DNA of 64,000 nt. Origin: Saussurea involucrata. Taxonomy: Eukaryota > Streptophyta > Magnoliopsida > Asterales > Asteraceae. Below are positions 45,935 through 57,616 of this stretch, one piece after another. The stretch's first letter is position 1. Each line of letters starts with the position of its first letter. The translations under genes were made by a program, and so were the position numbers. Under the pieces are notes generated by a model that was given only the letters and a program-made list of their open reading frames with translations, was not told the DNA's origin and did not search any database. The stretch lies in the NCBI GenBank assembly GCA_033807775.1, contig CM066312.1:30601696-30665695 (forward strand), given 5' to 3'.

Positions 45935-48900
45935 TCTTCCTTTGTATTGCATGTTAAGAAGGGTATCTGGTATCTCGATAGCGGATGCTCTAGACACATG
46001 ACTGGAAAGAAAAGCCTGCTCGCTGAATACAAGGAAGAGAAAGGTCCCTCTGTGACTTTCGATGGAAATGGAAAAGGACATACCCGAGGGTATGGTGTAC
46101 TTTCAAATGGTACAACCTCCTTCAGAAGAGTCGCATATGTTGAAGGGCTGAAGCATAATCTTCTGAGCATCAGTCAACTTTGCGACATGGATAACAAAGT
46201 GATTTTCACTAAGGAATCCTGCTTTGTCTCTGACAAAAAGGAGAAGATAGCTCTCAGCGGTTATCGTTTGGAAAATGTTTATGTAATAAACATGGACTCA
46301 ACAACCACTGAGAACTCCTGTTTCTTCTCAAAGGCATCTTCTGATGTCAACTGGCTATGGCACAAGAGGCTCTCACATCTAAATTTCAAGACACTGAATA
46401 CTCTTTCCTCCAAAGAGTTAGTCACTGGTCTACCTCAGCATTCATACGCCAAAGAGTCTTTATGTTCAGCGTGTGAAAAAGGGAAGCAGACCAAGGCAAG
46501 CTTCAAGTCAAAGCAAGTCTCCTCAGTGTCATCTCCTCTACAACTACTCCATATGGATTTGTTTGGACCTGTTAACAAACAATCCATCGCTGGAAAGAAA
46601 TATACGCTGGTCATAGTTGATGAATTCTCTCGTTACACATGGGTAATGTTTCTCCGTTCTAAGAGTGACACCCCTGAAGAACTCATCACCTTTGTTCGGA
46701 AGATGGAAACTCTGAACAATATGACTGTTCGCTCAATAAGGAGTGATCATGGAACTGAATTCAAAAACAGTTCTCTTGATTCCTTCTTTGAGAGTAAGGG
46801 TATTTCTCACAACTTTCCGTCAGTGAGAACACCGCAACAAAATGGAGTCGCTGAAAGAAGAAATAGAACAATTATTAAAGCTGCACGTTCAATGCTCAGC
46901 GATTCTCACCTGCCTACTCAGTTTTGGGCAGAAGCTGTCAACACTACTTGTTTTACGCAAAACAGGTCGCTGATAGTTAAAAGATTCAAAAAGACAGCCT
47001 ATGAACCTTTTCATGGGAGAAAGCCTTCAATCAGCTTTCTTCACATCTTTGGATGTCAGTGTTTCATACTGAACAACAGAGATGCCCTTGGAAAGTTTGA
47101 TCCTAAGGCTGATGATGGAATCTTTCTTGGATACTCCTCGGTCTCCAAAGCCTTCAGAATCTTCAACCGTAGAAGACAAACTGTAGAAGAAACTATTCAC
47201 GTCACGTTTGACGAATCCCGTTCAGCGAACTCTAAACCGAACGTTGATACAGAAGAACTGAATCAATGGATGTTTTCTCATCTTGGTGATTCAGAAGATA
47301 TTCCCACTCCTCACGCTCATCCAGTAGAAGATGATAGTCCCACTATCATTCCAAACATGCAGAACAGTGAAGCTAAAACATCATGGGTCTCAGCTGTTCC
47401 TATAAACACTATACCTGCAGTTGATCCAAATGTCTCAGAAATTCCGTCTATTTCTCAGCAATCAGTGAATGAAGTGACAAATGCAAACATTCATCTCTTA
47501 GCTGATAATCCAGAAGTAGCTGAAGCCTTATCTTCAGTTTCTCCAGTTCAGACTGAGTCAGCGACGTATGCTCTGGCTCAGCGATGGACTGTAAATCACC
47601 CAATCGATCAAATTCTTGGTGATCCCAACGCTGGTATTCAGACTCGTAGAAGTGCAGGTAATATTTGTTTATTTGTTAACTTTATTTCTCTAACTGAACC
47701 AAAGAAAATAGATGATGCCCTCAGAGATCCAAACTGGGTCAGCGCTATGCAAGAAGAGCTGACTGAATTCGAAAGAAACAAAGTTTGGAAACTCGTTCGT
47801 AGACCAACTGACAAAACGGTGATAGGCACTAAATGGGTCTATCGAAACAAGTTGGACGAACATGGTACTGTAACTCGCAACAAAGCTCGTCTTGTTGCTC
47901 AGGGATACAGGCAAGAGGAAGGCATAGATTATGACGAAACTTTTGCTCCAGTAGCAAGACTCGAATCTATTCGTCTTTTCTTAGCATATGTTGTACACAA
48001 AAACTTCACTGTACATCAGATGGATGTTAAGTCAGCGTTTCTGAATGGAAAGCTGAATGAAGAAGTGTATGTGGAACAACCTCCAGGATTCTCAGATCCT
48101 AAGCGTCCAGGTTATGTTTATAAACTGGACAAGGCACTTTATGGCTTAAAGCAAGCTCCTCGTGCATGGTATGATACTCTCTCTACTTATCTCCATATTG
48201 AAAAATTTGAGAGAGGTAAGATTGACAAAACTCTATTTTTTAGAAAGCTGAAAGGTCACATCATTTTAGTTCAAATATATGTTGATGACATTATATTTGG
48301 TTCTACTAACCCTGAGCTTTGTACTCGTTTCGCTGATAGAATGAAAGACGAGTATAAAATGAGCATGATGGGTGAACTAACATATTTCCTTGGTCTTCAG
48401 ATTAAGCAAACTGAAAAAGGAACTTTCATTAATCAGGGAAAATATGTTAAAGATATGCTGAAGAAATTCGACTTAACTGAAAGTTCAGCTATGAAAACCC
48501 CTATGGCACCACCGCTGACACTTGATAAGGACACAAAGGGTGCTCCTGTCAATGTCACGCTGTACCGTGGGATGTTCGACTCACTATTGTATCTTACAGC
48601 TAGCCGACTCGATATTATGTTTGCAACATGCTTGTGTGCATGATATCAAGCTGAACCTAAGATATCTCATATGAAAGTTGTAAAGTGAATCTTTCGATAT
48701 CTTAAGGGTACAGCGAATCTAGGTCTTTGGTATCCCAAAGACTCAGGATTCGATCTAACCGCCTATTCAGACAGTGATTTTGCAGGTTGCAAAATGGATA
48801 GGAAAAGCACCACAGGAGGATGTCAGCTCCTGGGTGGAAAGCTGGTAAGTTGGACAAGTAAGAAGCAAAACTCAGTGTCCACTTCCACAGCTGAAGCTGA

Positions 48901-49225
48901 ATATGTAGCCGCTGGAAGCTGTTGTTCTCAAGTCTTGTGGATGAGAAATCAGCTACTAGACTATGATCTTCGGCTCTCCAAAATTCCAATCTATTGCGAC
49001 AGCACTAGTGCCATCGCTATAGCAAACAATCCAGTGCTACACTTAAAGACAAAACACATAGAAATCAGATATCATTTTATCAGAGATCATGTGATGAATG
49101 GTGATATAGAACTTCATTTTATCCCAACTGATTATCAGTTAGCTGATTTATTTACCAAACCTCTTGATGAGACAAGATTCAACTTTCTCATCAGCGAGCT
49201 TGGAATGCTGAACTTTGAAGGGTAA
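45935..49225 (+). pseudogene. pol: pol of element B (protease, integrase, RT, RNase H)
   Basis: Same frame as gag, with no ATG at the start. Protease WYLDSGCSRHMTG at about 45968; integrase zinc site (HKRLSHLN, CSACEKGK) and catalytic D, D, E in LHMDLFG, RSDHGTEF and NGVAERRN; RT with YVDD at 48278-48289; RNase H from about 48730, ending LADLFTKPLDE and a TAA at 49223-49225. Two TGA codons (48641-48643 and 48686-48688) break the RT-RNase H link. The first aligns with an Arg codon in A, so both look like CGA to TGA changes. No frameshift was found. Confidence 0.92.
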
Positions 49226-49562
49226 AATCTTCAGCGGTTAACATTTGATCAGCGATACGGTTATACAAACTTGTATAGCCTTCGGGATAAAATCAACTCA
49301 CATAATCCATTTCATCATCTTCTCTCTGAATAAACTTGGTTAAACTGATATCCAGGTATGTTTTCTCCCTCTGACAATCGCATGTAAATGCAAGATTTCA
49401 AAATAAATTACATCGCTGAATATCTCTTCCTTAACAGCGATATTTTGAAAGTTCTTTAAACCTTCACTGATATTTTCTATTCAGTGCTTCATGTTTTTTA
49501 AAAGAGTCCCTGAGCTTTCAAAACCTCAGAGACATCCTAAAAGAATGTGAAAGGACAGTTGT

Positions 49563-49718
49563 GACGTCATTGCAACGGATAACACTAGGCACGATTTCTT
49601 TCTGACACACGTTTGCACGTTTCGTTCAAACTTCAAATCAAATGCAAACACGTGTCCGTGTCATGATGAAAACCTTTTCCCGCTCAAGGTTTTCTCTCTC
49701 TAAAACTCCCTATATAAA
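49563..49718 (+). promoter_or_regulatory. Candidate internal promoter upstream of ORF3, element B
   Basis: TGACGTCA (about 49562), ACACGTGTCC (about 49650) and TATATAAA (49711-49718) lie between pol and ORF3, about 515 bp before the ORF3 ATG. They match the boxes at the same place in element A. Confidence 0.5.
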
Positions 49719-49843
49719 CAACTCTTGGTTTATATTTGTCTTTTACGCGAACAATCTTCCTCCGCAAGAAAGAATCCTCTGTTGCATTTTTGCTCTCAAA
49801 AACCTCAAGAACTGTTCATCATCTTCTTTATCAAAACATCAAG

Positions 49844-50229
49844 GTTAATATGTTCTAATCTATTATCAAATGTGTATAACTTGTTTTCGATCTTCTCTTT
49901 GTTTTAACAAGATCAAACAAAAGAACTTTGTAAAATAAAATCATTTCTTTCATGGTTTTATGAACACAACCATTTCATGGTTGTTCTTCAAGTTTTAAAT
50001 CTAAATCTTAAACTTGTTCTTCATTCGTATCCAGTTTTCTTTTAGAAACTGGAATACAAGACTTTATGGGTTTTACATTTCATTTCAAAAATCATGAAAA
50101 ACCCTAATCTTCATTAAGACATTTATGTCTGAATGAAATGGACAAAATTCAAAACATCTTAATGGAAATTTCTTTCCACATTAAGATAATTCTTATTTGT
50201 TAACATCTTTGGTTGAACTGATAATACAG
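49844..50229 (+). other. Candidate leader intron of ORF3 in element B
   Basis: AAG|GTTAATAT donor, U-rich body and ATACAG acceptor four bases before the ORF3 ATG (50234). 386 nt, versus 391 nt at the equivalent place in A. Not proven to be spliced. Confidence 0.5.
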
Positions 50230-50233
50230 TGAA

Positions 50234-53200
50234 ATGGCATCTTCAAAGATCAATGTCACCGCTGAGTCCATCTCCGCTGACTCTGAGGAAGTGGACATCA
50301 TCAAAACCCCTCAGGTAAAGTTCAAGCTGGATCAACTAGATTGGACTAGGTGAACAACCTCTCTGCGCTTCTCGAGTTTCCTCCTCGAAAGCAAGTCACA
50401 CATCTGGATGATGCTGTGAATTTCCTGAAAAACTGCTGCATTTCAACAGCCCTGACCATCACACCTCCTGCAAGTCAGCTACTACTATCCTAGTTCTGGT
50501 ACTCTGCCAGACACTCTCAGCTACCCTCCGCCAAAGACCCCTCCAAAACCATCGATTGCATACTCAGCGATACTGAGTATGGCACAATTAAGATAACCCC
50601 CGCAATCATACGAAAAGCCCTGAACTTTCCCAATGCCACCAAAGAAAAACCCTTCGTTCCATTCCCTGACCATAAGAAGCAAGCTGACAAAGATGCCATC
50701 ATTGCTTTTCTCGACACAATGGGTTACATCTGGGACATTGGAAGGGACAAGAAGCCCGAGAAGAAGTTGACGCTGATAAAGAAGTCCAAAATGCCCAGCG
50801 AGATGAATTTCATCCTCGCTCACCTGATCAGCTGCATGACAGCGAAGTCCGGCTCTTCTGATCAAGCCGCACAACCTACGCAAGCTATGGGATACGCTCT
50901 ACTGAAAGGTCTAAACATTGACTGGGCCTCTATTATATATGATGACCTAGTACAACGCGTGGATTCTGCCGCTGACCGACCAGCATGGGTTCCTTACCCA
51001 AGATTCATCAGCGTCATCTTCCAATATGGCCTGAAGGACAGCTATCCTGAAGAGGGTGACCTGAAACTTTCTCAGGTTGGCCCTAAGGTGCTCGATTTCA
51101 AACCTGTCGCCAACGAGGTACGTCTCTCTACTCTTCTCACTCTTCTAAATTCTCCGCTTTCTGTGGCTCCTTCAGCGACAATACCCATCGCTGATACCCC
51201 GGCCACACAATCCTCTCCTTCTAAGAAAAGGAAACCCTCTCACACCCAACTTGATTCCAAAAGGATCAAGAAAACCAAGGAGCAACCCCAGCAATCCCAT
51301 GCTGAAGACTCCTCAGCTCATTCTGAAGAGCTGAAGGAAAGTTCCGTGGTACGCTCTGCCACACCCGTTCAAGTCATCCCTCCAATCCAGACTTCAGCGT
51401 CTCCAAACGCTGAGGTTAGAAACTTGGAAACTACCCAACCTCCCTCAGTCTCTCAAAAGACTGATGAAGTGATTGTCAGCGATTCCAACGCTGAACTCAT
51501 TACCCGAATCCCAATCTTATCCTTCGCTCCTCCCTCCACTTCTTTGGACACTCCTCCAGCTAACACTGGAGATGCCATCATTCCAGAAGCCACCGCTGAC
51601 GCTTCTCAACAAATGATGAAGACAGGACCTGCAGAGATCACCATACCTCACCGTACTTTTGAAGAGGATATGGAACATTATTCAGGAGTCCGCAACTTTG
51701 ACGATTTCATCAATCCTCTTGCAGGTACAAATCAACCCATATACACTGTAACTAAACCTGAAACTTCTGAGCTTTCCTTTGTTCACAAGTACTTATGTGT
51801 TACAGGTCCTAATTTGGGAGACATCAACGAGTCTCTGAAGTCCGTGGAAACTAAGCTGACTGATCTCACCACCACACTCTCCAACAACTCTACAGATGTA
51901 ACAAACGCTGGAGAGAATCTGACGAAGCTGACAACGGTGGTGGAAAAGAAAGCTTCCACAGACGACATCAAGATTGTTGATAAGACTCTCAGCGATTTCG
52001 CCAAGGTGCTCGCTGACATCTACACAGACTACACCTCACTCAAACAATTAGTTTCCTCCATGTCCGGCGAAGTAACAACGCTGAAGACATCGGTTGGAGC
52101 ACTAGAAGGTGATATGTCTGCTGTGAAGACAAACGTTCAAACTCTGACGACTGACTTAGGCTCTGTAAAGACCGACGTTGGTTCGATGAAAACAATGATT
52201 GAAGAGCTGATCAACAAGGCAAGAACTCCAGCTCCTGCTCCTGCCCCTGTTTTGGAATCTTTCACAGCGGCGGATCGCACAGAGCTGAAGAAAATCACGC
52301 CTGCTATTTCTGGCCTAGAAGACAGAATAGCAAAGCTTGAAGGTTGTGTGAAAATCTCTGGCCCAGAAGACAGAGATAACACCAACGCTGAGTCTACCCA
52401 TTCCTCCCCCAGTCACCAACGCTAAGGCGTGATCAACTGCCTTCAGTTCCTCCAAAGTTCAGAATTTCAAAAGCTGAATACAAGGAACACCTCAGAGCTG
52501 AACGCCTCATCGCTGAAAGAAAGGAAGCTGAAGAGAAAGACAGAGAATACGCCATCAAGCTTACTCAAGAATCTGTCAAAGACCCCAAGCTGAAACGTGT
52601 TCCCATTCAAGTCCAACGAAAGCTTTGGGAAGAAGCCCAGAAGATCGTGGAAAAGAAAACTGAAGTTTCTCAGACCACCCTGATCTGGTGTAAAGAGAAA
52701 ATTCACTTCAGATATCGTCCAGCGAAGATCAACAAGGTATTCATCTCTGGAAGAACATCTATCAGAGTACCTATTGTTGACATCAAACTTTTCAGAGAAG
52801 ATGGCCAAACTGAAACCTTTCGCGCTGACACTGTAAAAAGGTATGGTCTCTCTGAATGGCTGGAGATGGGGTTAGCTATCCAATCGTCACAATCTAAGTA
52901 CAAGGATCATTTCGAAAAGCTGATAAACAGACAGATCGATTTGATATCTTCTTGTGTGGACATTCCTCCTCTTCCTGATCTAAAGCTGAAAAGAAAAGGG
53001 GGCTCTCCAAAGAAGAAACGTCAAGATTCAAACTCAGGTCCTGTCATACGAAATGAAACTGGAATTGGTTTCTCTCGCGCTGAAGTGCTTGGTCCTGATC
53101 CTGATCTATCTGCCCTTGACATTTCTTTGCCACCATGTGAACTTTTCGTCCCTGGTAAAGTTATCAGTAATCCTTATGGAATATTCTTTCTTGACTACGA

Positions 53201-53441
53201 CGGACGTAAATGCTTTCAACGGATCGCTGAGCTTCCAATCACTCCAATCGAACAGCTCAGAGATCTTATCTACTGGTGTGACTTCAGAAAAGACATTCAG
53301 GCACGACACCTAAAACCCTTAATCTTTGAAGAAGCGCTGAACAAAAGAAAACAAGGCGTAACGGTTCCTGACTGGATGATCCCCACTGAAAAGACGACCC
53401 TTGATGAACTTCTCATTAAGGAAGAACCTTTTGAAAACTGA
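50234..53441 (+). pseudogene. ORF3 (env-position protein) of element B, broken
   Basis: The ATG at 50234 begins MASSKINVTAES. The frame shifts near 50335-50350, then a TAG at 50491-50493 stands where A has Gln. A long open frame follows (50494-52425). It contains a globular N-terminal region (AFLDTMGYIWDIGRD, PYPRFISVIF), a KKRK basic patch, a coiled coil (about 51820-52330) and the GLEDRIAKLEG motif. B lacks A's acidic segment and its intron, and a frame change at about 52423 separates the C-terminal part (to TGA 53439-53441). That part carries KKKRQ and a conserved VPGKVIS-PYG segment. A GTACAA...TTACAG segment (51725-51805, 81 nt, in phase) may be an exitron. Function unknown. Confidence 0.75.
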
Positions 53442-53693
53442 TATAATCTCCTTTTTCTCTATTGTATCAGTTATCCTTCTGTACTTGTAAATTATTTCGC
53501 TTGTACTTGTAATCTTCCTGTTCTTCATTGTAACCTGATTCAAAGTTTTAAAGAAAGATTTCAGCGAACGTACTTTACTCCATCAGTACTGAAAAGATCC
53601 CAGAAAACAGTAAAAGGGACAAATATTTTATGAGTTCTCTTTATCCTTATGTTTTCATTAAATAGCAATTTTCTTTGTTGCTATGTCATAATC

Positions 53694-53707
53694 AAATAGG
53701 GGGAGAT
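53694..53707 (+). other. Polypurine tract of element B
   Basis: AATAGGGGGGAGAT immediately before the 3' LTR start TGTTG. Confidence 0.9.
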
Positions 53708-54683
53708 TGTTGATCCAAACCCTCAGTGATTTGATAATGACCCTCTCTTAAATACTTAGTGAAAATTGTAAGTAAACAATATGTATCAGAGTTTCACTAT
53801 CGCTGATAAGTACTAAGATCTTCCAGTACCGCTGATAGGAACTCTCGCTCTTTAAGTTAAACATTCAGCGAAACTGTTCACCATAAATGCTCTGAGTTTG
53901 TTCAGTCATTATGATGATCGTTGATAAGTTAGTTGTTTACTTATGATCCCTGAAGACAAGTTTCACGTCAACAAAGGTTCTACGCTGAAGTCGAAGATCA
54001 AGCTCAAGAACCAGCGAAAAGTCTCCTAATGAACTGATGCGGATCAGCGAAGACTCAGATTTGTCCACTCAACGTGAAGTATCAAGTACAAGACTTCAGC
54101 TATCGCTGAACTTTATCATCTGCTGAATAGTAAATGATAATCGCTGAATCAACGAAAGCTGATCATGAAGTCCTCCGTACAAAGTACTTTTGTCTTAACC
54201 ACCCTTGCACGCCTCCGTACGAAATGTCAGAAAAGAACCTCCGACTGTCTGAAATCGTACAACCACTCTGATACTACACTGTTCATCCTTACGGCTACTA
54301 AGGTTGTCAACCAAGGTCAATGACATGCAATCAACCAGCTGATGACACGTGTAAAGTATATACTGACTTGCATTAAATGCATGCAGTATATAAAGAGATG
54401 AACTCACTTCATTTTGAAGTAACTTGCTAACTCTGGACAAGTTCATATCTCTTATCTCAAGATAGGTTATTATTAGTAATTTCCTTATCTTTCTTAGTGC
54501 AAGAAACCTTAGTGTTCCAACTTGTTTAGATTTAGGTTTATCCTTAATCTTGTCTCCGCAACAAGCTGTAAATTGTTAATGATTTATCAATAAACAATTT
54601 AGAAAAGTAAAATCTGTGTGTTTGTATTCAACCCCCCCCCCCCCCCCCCTTCTACAAACTTGTATAGGCCTTCGGGACCAACA
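53708..54683 (+). repeat. 3' LTR of element B
   Basis: 976 bp, identical to the 5' LTR except for about six substitutions and an 18-C run (54632-54649) instead of 16. Confidence 0.95.
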
Positions 54684-54940
54684 ACCTTGCAGGTTGGGTA
54701 CCTTCACGAGACACCGTTAAAGGAATCAAATATGAGAACTTCTCAAGTGTAGCACTCAACCTGAAGATTAAAAGAACTTGGATAGTTAAATGATAGATTG
54801 ATATTTGATCAAATGTAACTAAACGACAAAGTATACAAATGCAGTTGATCTAAAAGAAACATGATCGGGAGTAAACAATGATCGTCAGAACCAAAACTGT
54901 TGACAGGATGACAAGTGTAAGAACTTTTGGCATGCGTGTG

Positions 54941-57611
54941 TGTCACACCCTGCTAAAGCGGAAATACGGGATGTCACAGTTCAAGGTTTCATTGCGTAAG
55001 GTGAAACACAACACACAATCATCATAGCTTAAAAGGTTTACAAAAGTTACATCTTGTTCAAAAATACAAAATGTCCAAAACAAAAATTGACATGATAAGG
55101 AAAATAGTGTTGGATGCAGCTACTTGTGGTGCCTTCTAAAGTTCCAATCTTACTTGCTATTTCCTGAAAAGCATGTAAATAAGAGGGTCAACTATTGAAT
55201 AGTTGGTGAGTTCACAGGTTTTATGAGTACAACAAAGTTTGTAAATAAAACAGTTTTAATCCGCACAAGTGGATATAAGTTTGTCATAGAAACAGATTTA
55301 ATCCGCACAAGTGGATATATCAACCGGTTGTAAAAACACTTGCTCAAGGTAATTGTATGTATGATGTTTAAGCTAGGAGCCCGTTACCCGACCTATGTGA
55401 CAGAACGCCCCTCCGCATGTTCTATCATCAACAATGCGTACGAACAACAATAATTATGCACTCAAACAAGCGCGACTTGTGAGTGGGGGGTTGTCAATCC
55501 AAATAGCGCTATCCATAATTACCAACGGCTCAATACATGAGTTAAACGGGTAACGTAGATTAAACGGGGACTTAGTACGATAGAGAAAACTCAAACTTAC
55601 AACATGCACAAAACATACATACCATAGAGCATAAGCAAGTATAGCAAGATTAGCATTTCCAAGAAAACGAGACAACCGGTGCGTAAAATAATTGTAGTAA
55701 CAACATGCTTTTCAACCCAAAATATGTAAAATAATTAAAAAGGGGTTGTGATAACTCACTTGATGCGCGATGGAATTCCGGGAATCTCTCACAAAATACC
55801 TCGGTGTGATCCTACTTCGAACCTACGAACGTAAGGTCACTAGTGAGTTTTAATCTTAAGGGTTCGGTAGGCTAACTATCCAAATCGTCATAAAATGCCC
55901 TTTTATAAATTTATTTAGTGTTTGAATTTTTGTTACCTTTCAAAATAATATATGCATGTCATCAAATAACTGAGATTTTATCATAAAAGTGGTAGATTTA
56001 CAACATAAAATAGTTATATAGAAATAAAGTTGCTTTCAAACCACTTTTAAGACTATTCTTTTGCTGTCCAGATTTATGTGCCACTTTCTGTCCATTTTTG
56101 AATATCTTCCAGACGCATTTAGGTCATGATATTTTATGTCCAGGCAGTTTAATGAGTTATGAAACTTTTGACATAAGTTTCATAATTTTTAGAGGTGGGT
56201 AAGTACATGAAATAATTCTTGACGTATAGTCACTACAGAAAGTTTTGTTGTTTGCGCACTGTTTTTGTGAAAAATGTTTGGTAGATGAAATATTTGGATT
56301 TTTGAATGAAACCACTTGAGTTTGAAACCTAACTCATAAAAATAAATTCCAGAAAAAGAATCACTTAATTTGGAGTATTATTGAGTGAGATATGACCTTT
56401 TGAAGAGAGAGGTAAAATCTGGCAGCATGCTGTCAAATCTAGTCTTTATGCATGTGCATTCTTTTGTCTTTTTAGCAATATTCTTATTCTTTTCTGCATG
56501 CAATCCGACTTGACTCATCCCCATACAGATAATTTCAGTTCCAAAACATATTTTTAAGCCATTTAAACTACATACATGCTATTCATTAAACCCATCTTTT
56601 GCAAAAACTTGAAAATGGGTCTTTTTGAAGGTTTCTTGAGTGTTTATACCAAGAACTTCTCCATGCAACTTGAAATTGTATATTTTTAGCTCATGTATGT
56701 TGGTTTAAACCTATTTTTAGTGGTTTCAAAGAGCTACTCATGAAATCTTTGAACCAAAAAGTATGGATCTTCAAGAAAACTATATGCATGCAAGTTAAGA
56801 ACCCATCTTTGATCTTAATCATAGGTTTGATCATGGATTTACCACCTTTTTAGTAACATGCAAGTGTTATGGTGGTGAATCTACAAACATTAAGATGCTC
56901 AAAGAAGTACTTTTAGCAAAACAAGTGTAAAACTAAAACTAGTAGAAGAAAACTTCAAAGAAAAGAAGAAGATTAAGAAGGAAGTGTGTAGGCTTTGCTC
57001 TACATGTGTGTTTACCTTGAGATTTCTTGAATATTTGAATCCCTTGTGTTTTAAGGGCTGAACTTTTTAGTGTGTGAAATGAGAGAGTAAAGAGAAGAAG
57101 AGAGAATTTTCTCTAGAGTGAGAAATTAGAGAGAGAGAGATATGAGAAATGAAGTGTGAAGTGAGTTGAAAGAAAAATGAGAGGGGTTTAAGGGGGGGGG
57201 GGTGTGGCCGGTTTTGGGAGAGAGAAAAGAGAGGGTGAGAAGTGCATAATTGTATAAAATAAAGTTGTCTTGGTTTTATTTTTATTTTTATTTTTATTTT
57301 TATTTTTATTTTTATTTTTATTTTTAATTTGAATTATTAAATAACTAATTTACCATCATATTAAGACTTGTTTTATTTTACTAGTATAATTTGTAAAGTA
57401 TACATATACATTTGTATTTAGGTCATTTGAATTGGCATTTTATGAGATTTATGGATAATTCCCTACTTTGAGGGGTTTCTAGGCAAAAATTCTTAAATTT
57501 TTCCTATCGTACTGAGTTTACTGCTAGAATTGGACTGTGTGAACTATGACATGATTAACTGAAACATTCAGTGCAGTTCTAACCTGGAGTGTAAATTTGA
57601 CGGTTGTCACA
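54941..57611 (-). mobile_element. Solo LTR, 2.67 kb, probably Ty3/gypsy
   Basis: Begins TGTCACACCC and ends GGTTGTCACA, with the 5-bp duplication GTGTG on both sides (54936-54940, 57612-57616). No internal region is present, so it is a solo LTR left by recombination. Read on the minus strand it starts TGTGACAACCGTC, has a TTTTATAC box near 57255, then a CT-rich leader-like stretch, so minus is the likely orientation. LTR size suits large plant gypsy lineages. A TATTTT hexamer repeat lies at 57275-57325. It has no coding capacity. Confidence 0.8.
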
Positions 57612-57616
57612 GTGTG

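Larger units (their letters stand above)
42466..54683 (+). mobile_element. Complete Ty1/copia Sirevirus-like element B, 12.2 kb
   Basis: Both LTRs, PBS, gag, pol in copia order (integrase before RT), a long third ORF and a PPT are present. The element is flanked by the 5-bp duplication ACCTT (42461-42465, 54684-54688). The large size, ~1-kb LTRs and ORF3 fit the Sirevirus lineage. The LTRs differ by about six substitutions and C-run length, so insertion was recent. Even so, gag, pol and ORF3 all carry stops, so B could move only with proteins supplied from elsewhere. Confidence 0.95.

Noticed and set aside
45947..45949. TTG as start codon of pol in B (and the like in A)
   Set aside because: Plant retroelement pol is made as part of a gag-pol fusion; a TTG start has no support.
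51118..51175. GAG|GTACGT ... CTTCAG segment in ORF3 as an intron
   Set aside because: Only 58 nt and not a multiple of three; splicing would break the frame that is open and conserved on both sides in A and B.
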